64,000 nt of DNA from Porpolomopsis calyptriformis (taxonomy: Eukaryota; Basidiomycota; Agaricomycetes; Agaricales; Hygrophoraceae). This document shows positions 41,102-50,686 of the stretch, one piece after another. Each line of letters starts with the position of its first letter. Within the stretch, counting starts at the first letter, position 1. Both the position numbers and the translations under genes were made by a program. Below the pieces are notes generated by a model. The model made no database searches and was not told the DNA's origin. It saw nothing but the letters and a program-made list of their open reading frames with translations. Location of the stretch: NCBI GenBank assembly GCA_951640195.1, contig OX621163.1, positions 3,100,001-3,164,000 of the forward strand. Direction: 5' to 3'.

Positions 41102-41957
41102 TCAAGGGGAAGGCGGAGGGTATGGGTTGTCTCTTCGAAAATAAGATGATGAGCCTAAACTCGTCGTTCTTGGTCCTACATCTTCACTGGTCGACTCCGA
41201 CTCCATCATTCCTCCCTCCATAATTTCGCGTCCGTCTGGGGCTGATACCGAGGCGGAGCCACCAGAGGCAGTAGAATCGGGACTAGGGGTGGGGACCACT
41301 GCCATTGCCATTGCTGCTGCCGCCGCCGTCGAGGTTGAGGCAGCGGAGAAGGGGACTTCGTCCCTAGGGACAACGTCGATGAGGAAGTCGAATTGGTCGG
41401 ATTTTCCGAGAGCTTTGGCGATGTCGGCACGGGATAGGGTGCGTCGCTTGTTAGTATCGGCGATGACGAATGCGCGGGCGGTTATTTCTGAGATGAATAC
41501 TGTACGAAGGTTTGAGTGTTCCTGTTCGTTTTGTGTCAGGGTTAGAATAGCGCACTTTCGCAAGCTTTGCAGAAAAGGATGGGAGCTGTGGAAAGAATGA
41601 TAGGTGAGTTGTCGAGCGTTAGAGGGCTGCTGCTCACCATCAGCTGCAATCATCTGCCAAAGTGGCATTTCAACCCAACAGGTGTATCAAGAAATTTCAC
41701 AAAAATGTATCGCGGAGTGGTCATTCATGAGAAGGAGAAACAAAAGGGAGTTTCGTCAGGGATGGTTAAAAGGAGGGAGACCTGTCGTTTACTTTAACAT
41801 CAGGGTCACTTTTCATGACCTTCTTGATCCTCGCGAGTGGCAAAGGAGGATGTCGATAGTCGAGCGTTTCGCGTTCCGCAGCATCGGCCTGTCGCTGCCA
41901 GAAGGAACCCAAGAAGTCGTTTAAAGGCTCTCCGGACTGGATGTATGGCTTCGTCAT
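41102..41957 (-). CDS. HAP5: CCAAT-binding factor subunit NF-YC/Hap5
   Basis: Histone-fold subunit of the heterotrimeric CCAAT factor (with Hap2 and Hap3). Four exons join in phase to 202 residues: 41957-41793, 41653-41638 (16 nt), 41585-41556 (30 nt), 41499-41102. Splicing gives [47 protein letters not shown], then [13 protein letters not shown] and [12 protein letters not shown]. This is a complete histone fold with the Hap2-contact and alpha-C regions. The start is ATG 41957 ([20 protein letters not shown]). The tail is Ala/Ser/Pro-rich. Two microexons cut through the core of the fold, so unaided ORF calling would miss it. The DUF6593 gene lies 69 bp upstream on the same strand. Confidence 0.93.
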
Positions 41958-42026
41958 TTCTCACAAGCCAGATGGTGACCCTAACCCGAAACGTGTAAAT
42001 CTATGTATAGTATTCAAGTAGTGCTT

Positions 42027-42762
42027 TTACAAATTGTGTTCTGCAATATGGCGCATGATGGTAAGAGACGCAAGCAGTTCTGATCAACCGAGAGGCGTTA
42101 GTTTGAGAGGTATATTCGCGTCAAGGGGAGGATCAACTCACCGATAGACAAGTATGCAGACGATTCTGAGATGTTCAGTACATTCCCCGAGACGCCGTAG
42201 GCACGGATACCTGGGGGCCTGAGATCGTAATGGGCGACGAGATTATTTTCTTCGCCAACACACTGCGGAGGGGGTCAACGGATGGTGACAAACATAAAGA
42301 CATGCGACGCGACTCACAGACCACTCTTGTCCAGGGATGCTCTTGTAACTCCATCTATACTCACGTCCGTCAGATGCAATGAATTTTCTCGACAGGGACC
42401 TGATAACCAGACAGGAAAGTAAGGAAATTTTTTTTTTTTAAAACAAAAAAAAAACAGACCGACCCTGCAAATAACGATGTCCTGCGAAGATACTGGCTCA
42501 TGGGTATCGTCAACTGTCCCACGTACGAGATGTTCCCCAGGGTGGCTCTCGGGCCGAACTCGAGTACGACAGAGGGACGCGACTGGAGGGGAAGGGACGC
42601 CCTGCGACGGGACGCTCGTTGCGTCATTTTGTATATCACCCTCGTAAATGGAGAACCCCTAGGCTGTTTGAGGCTTAAGAAGACTCGGTCGTAGATATCG
42701 TCAAAATCCGTGTCGGTTAGATCGCCGGTGCGGTCTTCGAGGATGAAGGGGAGTTGTAGCAT
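42027..42762 (-). CDS. DUF6593-like protein
   Basis: Starts MLQLPFILEDRTGDLTDTDF (42762). The first exon encodes TRVIYKMTQ and SVVLEFGPRATLG, then splices (donor GTCGGT, acceptor TTATCAG) to SLSRKFIASDGREYRWSYK, EENNLVAHYDLRPP and a C-terminal ELLASLTIMRHIAEHNL after an intron ending TTGATCAG. The layout (a lipocalin-like beta pattern with F-x-x-x-x-G-R-E-Y-x-W in the middle and a helix at the end) matches the DUF6593 family, which is common in agaricomycetes and has no known function. The family name is my recognition from pattern, not a search. Confidence 0.65.
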
Positions 42763-43069
42763 TGGTGGGGAAGGTAAGGTAGGTGGATTGTCGATGTTTT
42801 TTTGGAAAAGATAGGGGATGCGGAGGGGGATGCAGGGTATTCGGGAGATGGGAAGTGGGAGGGTTATTGGGGAGACCAGTTAACCTTATAAATGAATTCC
42901 GGTTTGGATTAGAAAATGGAGATTTCGAAAGAAAGAAAGAGAATGACATAGTAGAGAAGCCATCCTCGAAAATGAACTAAATCGCGATCGTGAGGCTAAT
43001 GCATATGCAGCACGGTTTGTAAGTTGTGCTAGAGGGGCTCCCCACGGCAACGAGGCTGCTTCATTGGTT

Positions 43070-44540
43070 CTAAGATGTTTCTGGAAAGGATGCGGCAGGA
43101 ATGTTACGGCACTGCTTGGTGGCGGCGACTAAGAAAGATTTGGGGATCAAATCTTGTTCTTCCTGGGTCACAGATCCTTTACTGGATTCTTCAGGATTTG
43201 AATGCGCGTTGCAGAAAGCACATAGAACGGCAGTCATCATTCTGGCCGGGGTTCGGGAATGGGTATATTCCGGTACGGCTGGCCGGTGCTGTGGTTTATG
43301 CGTAAAGGGTCCTTCCAATGCTGCTGACCAGGGATCCGATGTTTGAGGAAAGAGCGGCCCAGGGATCAGGAGAGTGGCCTAAACACACCGACAGACACAC
43401 ATGTAAAGAAGAACTACTAAGCTTACTCACCAGTCGCTCATGGCACTGATCTACCGGGCGAAGTGAAGAACCTGCATTCTCGCAAGGATCAGGCATGACC
43501 CACACGGAAAGACCTTCTGCGGACAGCCCCAAGGCGCCTAACTTGGGCTCAGAACGAACGGCCCACGGTCTTTTCCTTTTTTCGGGTTTTCCTCTTAGCA
43601 TCGTTCACCTGACACCAGTCTCGTGAGTGGATACCAAGCGCATCGATATTCCATACTAGTAAGAATCCGTTTAATTTATGACGTCGCCACAACCAAGGCA
43701 CACACACCTTTCCAGAGGACCCAGTCGGAAATCCGGGACAAACTTCATGGTCGAGGTGAACGATTGCGTTCCACCACCACCACCATCAGTTGATACCGGC
43801 CACATGATAGCAGTCACGGGGCGCTAGTAGAGAGCTAGGAAGGATATTGATGTGTTTGGCGAAATGAGGCCACCTCGCGCGTTTTGAGACAAAAAGGCTA
43901 ATCCAGTTCGACCGACTATGGAGCTGCGAGCTCTGTACAATATCCTCGAGTTAATGGTACCGACTTCTCCAAGCGTCTGTCTCTTGAGGTAAGGGCCGGC
44001 CACGATGGAGCGGCATCTAACCGACGAAATGTAAAACACTCCTGGGTCTTGTGTGAATACCGGTGAAGGTGGGATATAATGCGACTTGGCTCCCTTTACA
44101 TATTCTAAGTGTTATGATTGGCTGGTAGTCCGACGACTGGCTTACGCTGGCACCCTGACGATAGATCTTCACGTCGCCGTCGGCCTTTGGAATGAGGTTG
44201 ACGATATCGCGGTGTGTCTCATCGAGTTGGACGTGAACATTTGCGTGAATGGAAGGTTGTAACAAGACACCCAGAACTATCGACTGAGAGGACGGTTTGA
44301 AAAGTAGGCTGAATGGTTGCGATAGGTAGCAAACGTCGGGTGGTGGACATCATCAAGGAGTCGGCAGTAACTGAAAATTGAAGGCGACGCATTCTATAAG
44401 CTGCTCGATGTTTGGCCGAAATCTGGTCGTAACTCTGCCCTGCGACCCAAGCATGCAGGTCGCCCCTGAACCTGCCTATTCTCGGTGTAAGGATCTGTTC
44501 ATCCAGCGACGTAAAGATTTCAAGGCTAGCTACAAACATG
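43070..44540 (-). CDS. Uncharacterised multi-exon coding region
   Basis: Several minus-strand stretches read like protein and are bounded by plausible splice sites. They include MFVASLEIFTSLDEQILTP and FRGDLHAWVAGQSYDQISAK (44540-44300), SIHANVHVQLDETHRDIVNL and IPKADGDVKIYRQGAS then GTAAGC (about 44,260-44,150), STMKFVPDFRLGPLE then GTGTGT (about 43,800-43,710), LGALGLSAEGLSVWVMPDPC (about 43,540), and CAFCNAHSNPEESSK (about 43,210). I could not assemble one continuous frame and recognise no domain. It may be one gene, two genes or a decaying gene. Confidence 0.3.
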
Positions 44541-44610
44541 ATGTTGACGTATTCGGAAAGCTCACGGCCACTCCAAGACCTATTCCCTACGGTAGCGAGG
44601 AATAAAATGA

Positions 44611-46762
44611 TCAGTAATGGGATGATTGATATGATTTAATCTTGTGCAATGCCTCTCGTGCGGAGGGTGCTGCTGAATCCTGCATCCACTTCCCCAGATT
44701 TTGCAACTCTGATGAAACACCCACTACTCGAGACTGGGCAATCAGCTCTCCAGCACCCCACATATCCACCTCTGCACCGTGCCCATCAGCAAAAATGTGA
44801 GGGGAATGACTTCTCTTAGTAAAGTGAGGTAGAGCCTTCGTAGGAGGGGCTGCTGCATCTTCCCAGTCAATGAGAAACCATCCACGTGGATCGTCGAGGC
44901 GTCGGATGACATTGGGCCAACAAATATCTCTGTGAAAAAGTGGAGGTGCTTGATGGAGAACCTGCTGCAAGTCAATAATTTATTCCTGAAATTCACCACC
45001 TACGCACCTCGAGTGCCTCTAAGACACATATTAGGGCTTCTAACAGTTCTTGCTCGGTTCCCGGCAGCTTGGCAATTCCTCGTGGGTCAAGGACAAGTGT
45101 CGTATCGAATTGATCCATGAGCGAATCAACATGTGGAACATTCTTTTTCGCAAGAAAACGATATATGTTCTGTAGGTGTACAACACGCTGAACCTTGTCC
45201 GGGCTAGTGTAGGTTTTGACAACACAATGACCTGCGATCTCAACATCACTGTTATCCCTAGTATGGATATAGAGATCAGACTTTGAAAAGCTTGAAAGAA
45301 ACAGTGAAAGAACCGTGTTGATATTTCAAACTCGGCATCAGAGGGCCGGACAAGGTCGGCCAGAGATTGGAAGAGTCCTGAAAGGTTAATCAAGCGGCGG
45401 ATGTTCCTGATTCGGTCTCTTCGGAGGCTTAAATTTGCGTACGCTATGTTATGCACGACTGGGCGAAATCGTTGTGGTGGCGGAGGGCTAATTGCTACTA
45501 GTGTCAGGTTTGGTCCTTTGGCACAGTAACCTATCAATGTAGCAACCAGAAGATACTATCAGAGAAACCTAGCCATCTAGCCATTATCAACTTACCAAGA
45601 ACATAAGGGGCGGGCGTATATGCCCACGCAAGTTTATCTGCAAGTTCTGACTTTGGATTATCTAAGCTCCCAGGTGCTTTCTCCTCCCCTCGGAATGGGC
45701 AAAGCTTGCTTAAGAGGAAAGCATAAGCTGGACGCAAGGACTCCGTAGCAGTGTGGTTGCTGCTATTACGTATGCTCGCCCCAGAGGGAATAATGAACTC
45801 TAAGACTTTGCGAATGTTTTCATCCCAGAAGTAATGGAAGGACTCTTTAGTTCCATCTCTCGGGGGTCTCTGCACCACAGTCGAGTAAAATTGGAAGAAT
45901 CTTGGGTCATGATGGCCTTCGCGGAACAAAATCTTAACATCGTCGGAGGTACAGATATCGTAGGTTTCAAGAGCGGAGGAGACAAGCGCTTGCATGTGTT
46001 CGGCTGGGATGGGTATTTTCTCGTCATCCGAAAGCGGAAGATCTACAAGTCTGGCGAGTTCGGCTATCGTTGGTAGTTCTGACTGGATGTGGTTGGACCT
46101 CCATCGTTCAATTACAAGAGAACCATCATCTAAAGTTTTTTTAAATGAGCGGAATGCAAAGACAAAGCAAATGGGAAAAAGAGCTACCACTGATTCGGAT
46201 CCGTTTTGATGGTCGCTCTACAGGGACAGATTATGCGAGTCCGGAAGAGAACATTGAGGTTGGAAAGTGAACCACAGGGACAATGATGCAAAGTACACAG
46301 GAAAAATAACAGAATTAGATTGGGGTGAGGTGAAAGACAGGGGTATCAGTGATCATCAACATGGGAAGAAATGGAGAGCAAAGTACCAGGTTCAGCCATA
46401 GGGGGCGTCTCCACCAGGATATGTAGGTAGCAATACTCGGGCTGTTGAGGAAAGTACTCATTCAGCCTATCCAAAGGATCCATTGGCCGGGGCTCAAATT
46501 GGGTCAGGTCTTGGAGTGGCGCTTTGATATGGTCGCGAGGGATGGACACCTGTCGGGCAACCATAAGCATATGGAACCAGCCAAAGTCAAGACCGCTCAC
46601 CAGGGAAACCCGGATTGAGGGAGCATCAAGGTGGGCGAATGCATGTTTGTTCTCTTCTTTGATCATGTTTTTCAAATGACCGACAGTCTCCCCCTGGTCA
46701 ATCTTGACAGGGAAGGCTCGCTTTAGGGGATCGCCGAGGCGCAAGCAGTTGAGTTCGAGCAT
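44611..46762 (-). CDS. Crinkler-type protein: header + protein kinase domain
   Basis: Header MLELNCLRLGD...VGHLKNMIKEENKHAF...YLHILVETPP (46762-46387) resembles the header of the Crinkler at 22,763, including a likely 51-nt stopless intron (46600-46550). Intron 46386-46218 follows. Then come PSKRIRIS (basic, possible nuclear signal), a helical domain (IQSELPTIAELARLVDLPLS; FYSTVVQRPPRDGTKESFHY) and a C-terminal kinase. The kinase has CVVKTY (ATP-site Lys), catalytic loop LFHRDICWPNVIR, DFG-equivalent WFLIDWEDAA and HGAEVDMWGAGELI, ending at 44611. Catalytic Asp and Asn are present, so the kinase could be active. CRN-kinase fusions are known in fungi and oomycetes; whether this one acts on host, rival or self is not shown. 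At least five introns. Confidence 0.8.
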
Positions 46763-46804
46763 GATGGTGTTTGAGGTCGAATTAAGACGCTGACATAATC
46801 AGTA

Positions 46805-47430
46805 GTGCCGGTTTCACAACTGGACGACCTTCCACATAGTGTTGCCGCGGTCCGGTGCGGTCCAGGTTGCAAACTTGATTCACTCCTTGCACCCGACTAT
46901 TTTCCCACATGCAAAATCTTATGCAGAATAGTCAGTAGCCTGTTAAAATTTTGTGAAAAATTTTGTCTATTGAAATTTTTTTCATTCTGCTTTGTGCAAA
47001 ATCGGTCTTAAATGTTCAATGTCACTCAAATTTTGCTCTTTGTAAATTGTTTTGTTTCGCATTCTTGCAAAAAGATGGGAAAATGTAGCATTTTATTATA
47101 ATTTTACATTTCTGGAAAACAAAAAGTTCTACAGCGTGCAATTTTCTGCGAATATTGAAACTTTTCAAACATGAAATATTATAAATATTGTACAAACATT
47201 TTGCATGGTGCAAAATTGGCGGGAAATCTAAGATTTTGTACACAACAAGATCGATTGCGCACTACAGCATGCGATGTCTGGAACGATAGGCGTGCAAGCA
47301 AGCGCGCGCAGATTTTCTTATCAATGACGATCACAACATATACCAATTGAAAGAACATTAAGTAGGCCATAGTCCAGCCAAATTTACACAGCTGAACTGT
47401 AAAATTTAGTAGACAATACAAGTAGACTAC
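46805..47430. other. AT-rich island
   Basis: A stretch of markedly lower GC than its surroundings, densest at about 46,930-47,230. It is full of short words such as AAATTTTG, GCAAAATT and their complements (for example TTTTGCATGGTGCAAAAT at 47,199-47,216, a near-perfect hairpin). There is no convincing coding frame. It lies between the kinase Crinkler and the CACTA transposase gene and may be remnant transposon sequence. Confidence 0.5.
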
Positions 47431-50142
47431 TCCTGCTCAATATATCTGAATGAGATGTGTCTGTTAGCCTCATGTTAGACTCACAATGGACGACTGATAC
47501 CCCAAATATCAAGTGGATAACTGAGGATGGGCCGACCTTGCCCATCCGACTACTCTTATATACATGATACGGTACCCTATACCCTAATGACTAATCAGAG
47601 ACCGTAAGTAGTACTGACTACACGGTTAAACGGAGCTGGCTAAGCTATCACAAATCGAGATTACATGATCTGATAAATCTAGGCAAAGAAACGAGATAAG
47701 AGAAGGATGACCAACTATGACCAAATAGAGTACGTCTGCGGACCAGGTGACCAGTCCCGGACACGTATGGCACGGAATGCGATCGTAACACCTCAGGCAT
47801 TGAAGCACAAGGATATACTTACCCACGACAATGATATCACCACGGTTACCGCTACCTCTTCCCATGAGAGGTGAGAAGCAGCAAAATGTGAGTTGATCAC
47901 ATTTGTGGTTATGATCTCGATCTCTTTGAGTCGAGTGCTCCACATCCTAGTCCGAAGTATGGGGTATCGAAGGAATGGGTCACAAGCGACTTGAGCATGT
48001 TCATAACGCCGGACAGCAATTAGTGTTTTGACGGTATTCGCGGCACGCAACTGCAAGATGTAATCAATTTGGGCAGGGACAGGCATCTCACTTTCGTCCA
48101 AGGCAATCAGAACTTGACTATTCCCAAGGTGCTTCGATGATATTGCATATGTGATACCGTCAATGGTCAAATGAGATAGGAAATTAGTGTGGCGTGGCGG
48201 GGTGACTCTGAGGAAGGTAGCCAGGGCCTGATGTATGCTCTGAGGCATTGGGTGCGAGTTGTATTCATTGGAATCATTCGCAGCTTCATCTTCTGTGTCC
48301 TGCGCTACAGCAGATAAACTAAGGATATCAGTGATGAGCGTGTTGCGGACTTGTGGGTCCAGGAGTTTCTGGAACATCGGCTGGCAGTGTTTCATTGCCT
48401 GCGGACAACTAGACTTTGATAAAATGCCCTGCAGATTGGTAGATCTGGTGAAGGAGTGAGACATGGTCTCTTCAAATTCTCCTGGTCTATAATTGGTAGT
48501 GATCCGCTGTAGTACACCAATGAGCCTCTCAAAGGGAAAGGTCCACCATGCATGAACAGGGCCAAAGAGGAGTAAATATTTGTGGAGGTGGAGCACCATA
48601 TGATGATTAGGATGGAATTTATAATTGGGGAAAATCATCTTGATACCTGCAAGGTACGCTTGCATGTGTTGCAGGTACAAATCAGCGTGCGCAGGTGAAG
48701 TGACACGAGAAGAGGCAACAACTACTGCAGAAAGGAGTGCCATTGTAACATCCAATATTTTACCACACCTATCTAACTGGTTATTGCCCAACTCCACCTT
48801 AGCCCAGAGCTGGACCAGGGAGATGGGAAGATACATGGTACCAAGGACACGCCACTGGTCTGCCTTGAGCTTTCCATGGCTCGGGGAGCCCAGGTTTATG
48901 GGCACTGATGTCAACCATGAGGGAGTCACCATAGCATCAATGTCAGACTGCAATTGTTGCAACTCCTTGACTGTGAGAACATGGCCATGCCTCACCAAAT
49001 GAGTCTCCTGTTCCTGTTGAGCAACACGCTATAAATACTGATTAGTCTTAGAAATGCGAAAGGATCATTCAAAAGTCATACCCAAGTGATGAGTGCGTCA
49101 ACCAGGTCAGCCTTTCTCAGCCTGGTTTTCCGTGATTGCCCTGCAATTGAGGGTTCGCAACGCAGTTCAGAGCAAGCGAAACTGAGTACTCGTTAATGTA
49201 ATGTCAGAAACTTTTTCTTCCATTCTAGACGACCTGAATTTGTGGCGAGGCTGGCACTGAGGGGTGACCGGAGCCATTTGAGCAGTTTTTTTGTACTCTT
49301 CTATTCATTCTTCGAGAATGCTTCCCAGCTATCGGAAAAGGAGATTTGTAATACAGTTTTCTCCTCCTCCTCCTTGTCAAGGCGGATTCCAAGGATGCCG
49401 TCAAAATGTTCCTTGATCAGACCCAAGAAGAGATTGTGCATCGCATCAAGAACGACGAAGCGCGTAGGGTCGAAGTAAGGTAGACAAAGTAGTTCTGACC
49501 AGCGCACACCAGACTCAGTGAATGCCATCAACTGTTCTTTGGCGTCTGATGCATTCTGGTATTTTTTGGCAGCAGCATAGCAATCTTCTCTTGTACGTCG
49601 TCTCCATGTATGATATTCAGTATTTCCATAGCCATGTTTGCGTCTAGTACAGTGATATATAGAACAAAAGTGATTGTGAGAACAGGCCGCGAAGCCAGCA
49701 GTTTTACGAGCGGCAGGTAGGTCGCAAACGAGTGCAACAAGGGCGCAGCGGACCAATCTTCCATCCCAGCATTGCTGTGTTTGCGAGAATCGTACGCCCG
49801 GCTGCCAGAACTCTAAGAGGTCATCGACGAGGGGGGTGAGGTAATGATTGAGGGCATCCAAAGGGGGTTCACGTGGACCTGGGACGACACCAGCTAGGAA
49901 CATGTTTTCAGGTTTGTACCTGATATCTGGTGGGAGATTCAGGCAGAGCAAGGAGATCATGCCCACCAACATTTTCTGACCTCCTTGTTTGTTGGTCAGA
50001 GGGTTGAAGAAGTCGACGCATAACGAGAAAGTGTAGCGAGCTTCATCGCCGCCCAAGCTGAAGGGTGTCTTGTCATCGGGACCTTTGAAATTCTGAAGGA
50101 CATTCCCATCAAATATATCATGCATCTTCAACCCGTCGCCCG

Positions 50143-50147
50143 GGTTC
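50143..50147. repeat. Target-site duplication, left (GGTTC)
   Basis: GGTTC immediately before the 5' LTR; an identical GGTTC follows the 3' LTR at 57114-57118. A 5-bp duplication is normal for Ty3-type integrases. Confidence 0.9.
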
Positions 50148-50305
50148 TGTCAGAGATATATTTTTTCTTTTTCCTTTGCTTGTCTGTTCCTATTTACATC
50201 AGATAGTTTACATCAATAGCCGCTTAGCCACCCAAGCTCCGCTTAGTAATAGAAGGTGACCAAGCCATATCTATATTTAGTCTACCATCACTCTCCTTAT
50301 CTACA

Positions 50306-50371
50306 TGACTCATCCATAGTCGTTACGACTCACACGTAGTCAGTATGACTCATACTTAGCTAGTATATAAA
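50306..50371 (+). promoter_or_regulatory. LTR promoter: Gcn4/AP-1-type sites and TATA box
   Basis: TGACTCA occurs at 50306-50312 and 50346-50352, with a variant CGACTCA at 50326-50332, spaced 20 bp apart (about two helical turns). TATATAAA lies at 50364-50371. TGACTCA is the consensus of Gcn4/AP-1 bZIP factors. The 3' LTR carries the same three sites. Confidence 0.6.
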
Positions 50372-50395
50372 GCTAGCAGTAGATAGACTTAGGAT

Positions 50396-50407
50396 AAGTC
50401 TGTTTCT
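50396..50407 (+). promoter_or_regulatory. Predicted mRNA 5' end that serves as self-primer
   Basis: AAGTCTGTTTCT, 32 bp after the start of the TATA box. It is the exact reverse complement of the 12 nt directly after the 5' LTR (50507-50518). In Tf1-type elements the first nucleotides of the mRNA fold back, are cleaved and prime minus-strand synthesis; the position here fits that model. Confidence 0.75.
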
Positions 50408-50506
50408 TTCGTTAACACCCCAATCAGTAGTCTTCCAACCCTTTAAAACCCTACACCCAGAGCCTGAAGTAAAACCTTGCGATCAACCCTAGACTGCCGT
50501 CTAACA

Positions 50507-50518
50507 AGAAACAGACTT
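50507..50518 (+). promoter_or_regulatory. Primer-binding site of the self-priming type
   Basis: AGAAACAGACTT begins at the first base after the 5' LTR. It does not begin with TGG, as a tRNA 3'-end complement would, but pairs perfectly with 50396-50407 in the R region. Confidence 0.75.
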
Positions 50519-50686
50519 CCTTCTTGCTCACTCCACGCTATACAACCCCTACTCTGTCTGGCCAGTGCTGAAGGTCTTCACCCACGAGATCAATTTCACC
50601 ACCCAGACATTAACATCGATTAGGCTTGCTCTCTCCCCTTGTATTCCCGTCAAGCCCCCCAATATCCAACTGCCACCGTTCCACTA

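Larger units (their letters stand above)
50148..50506 (+). repeat. 5' LTR
   Basis: 359 bp from TGTCAGAGATATATTTTT to GACTGCCGTCTAACA. It contains a TATA box (50364-50371), the predicted transcript start and self-primer sequence (50396-50407), and three GACTCA repeats upstream of the TATA box. Confidence 0.96.

Noticed and set aside
47460..47650. Possible solo LTR (TGTTAG start, TATA-like ATATAC)
   Set aside because: No matching second copy, end or target duplication could be found in the window.
50507..50520. tRNA-primed primer-binding site after the 5' LTR
   Set aside because: The sequence does not start with TGG and I cannot match it to a tRNA 3' end, while it pairs perfectly with the LTR's own R region.
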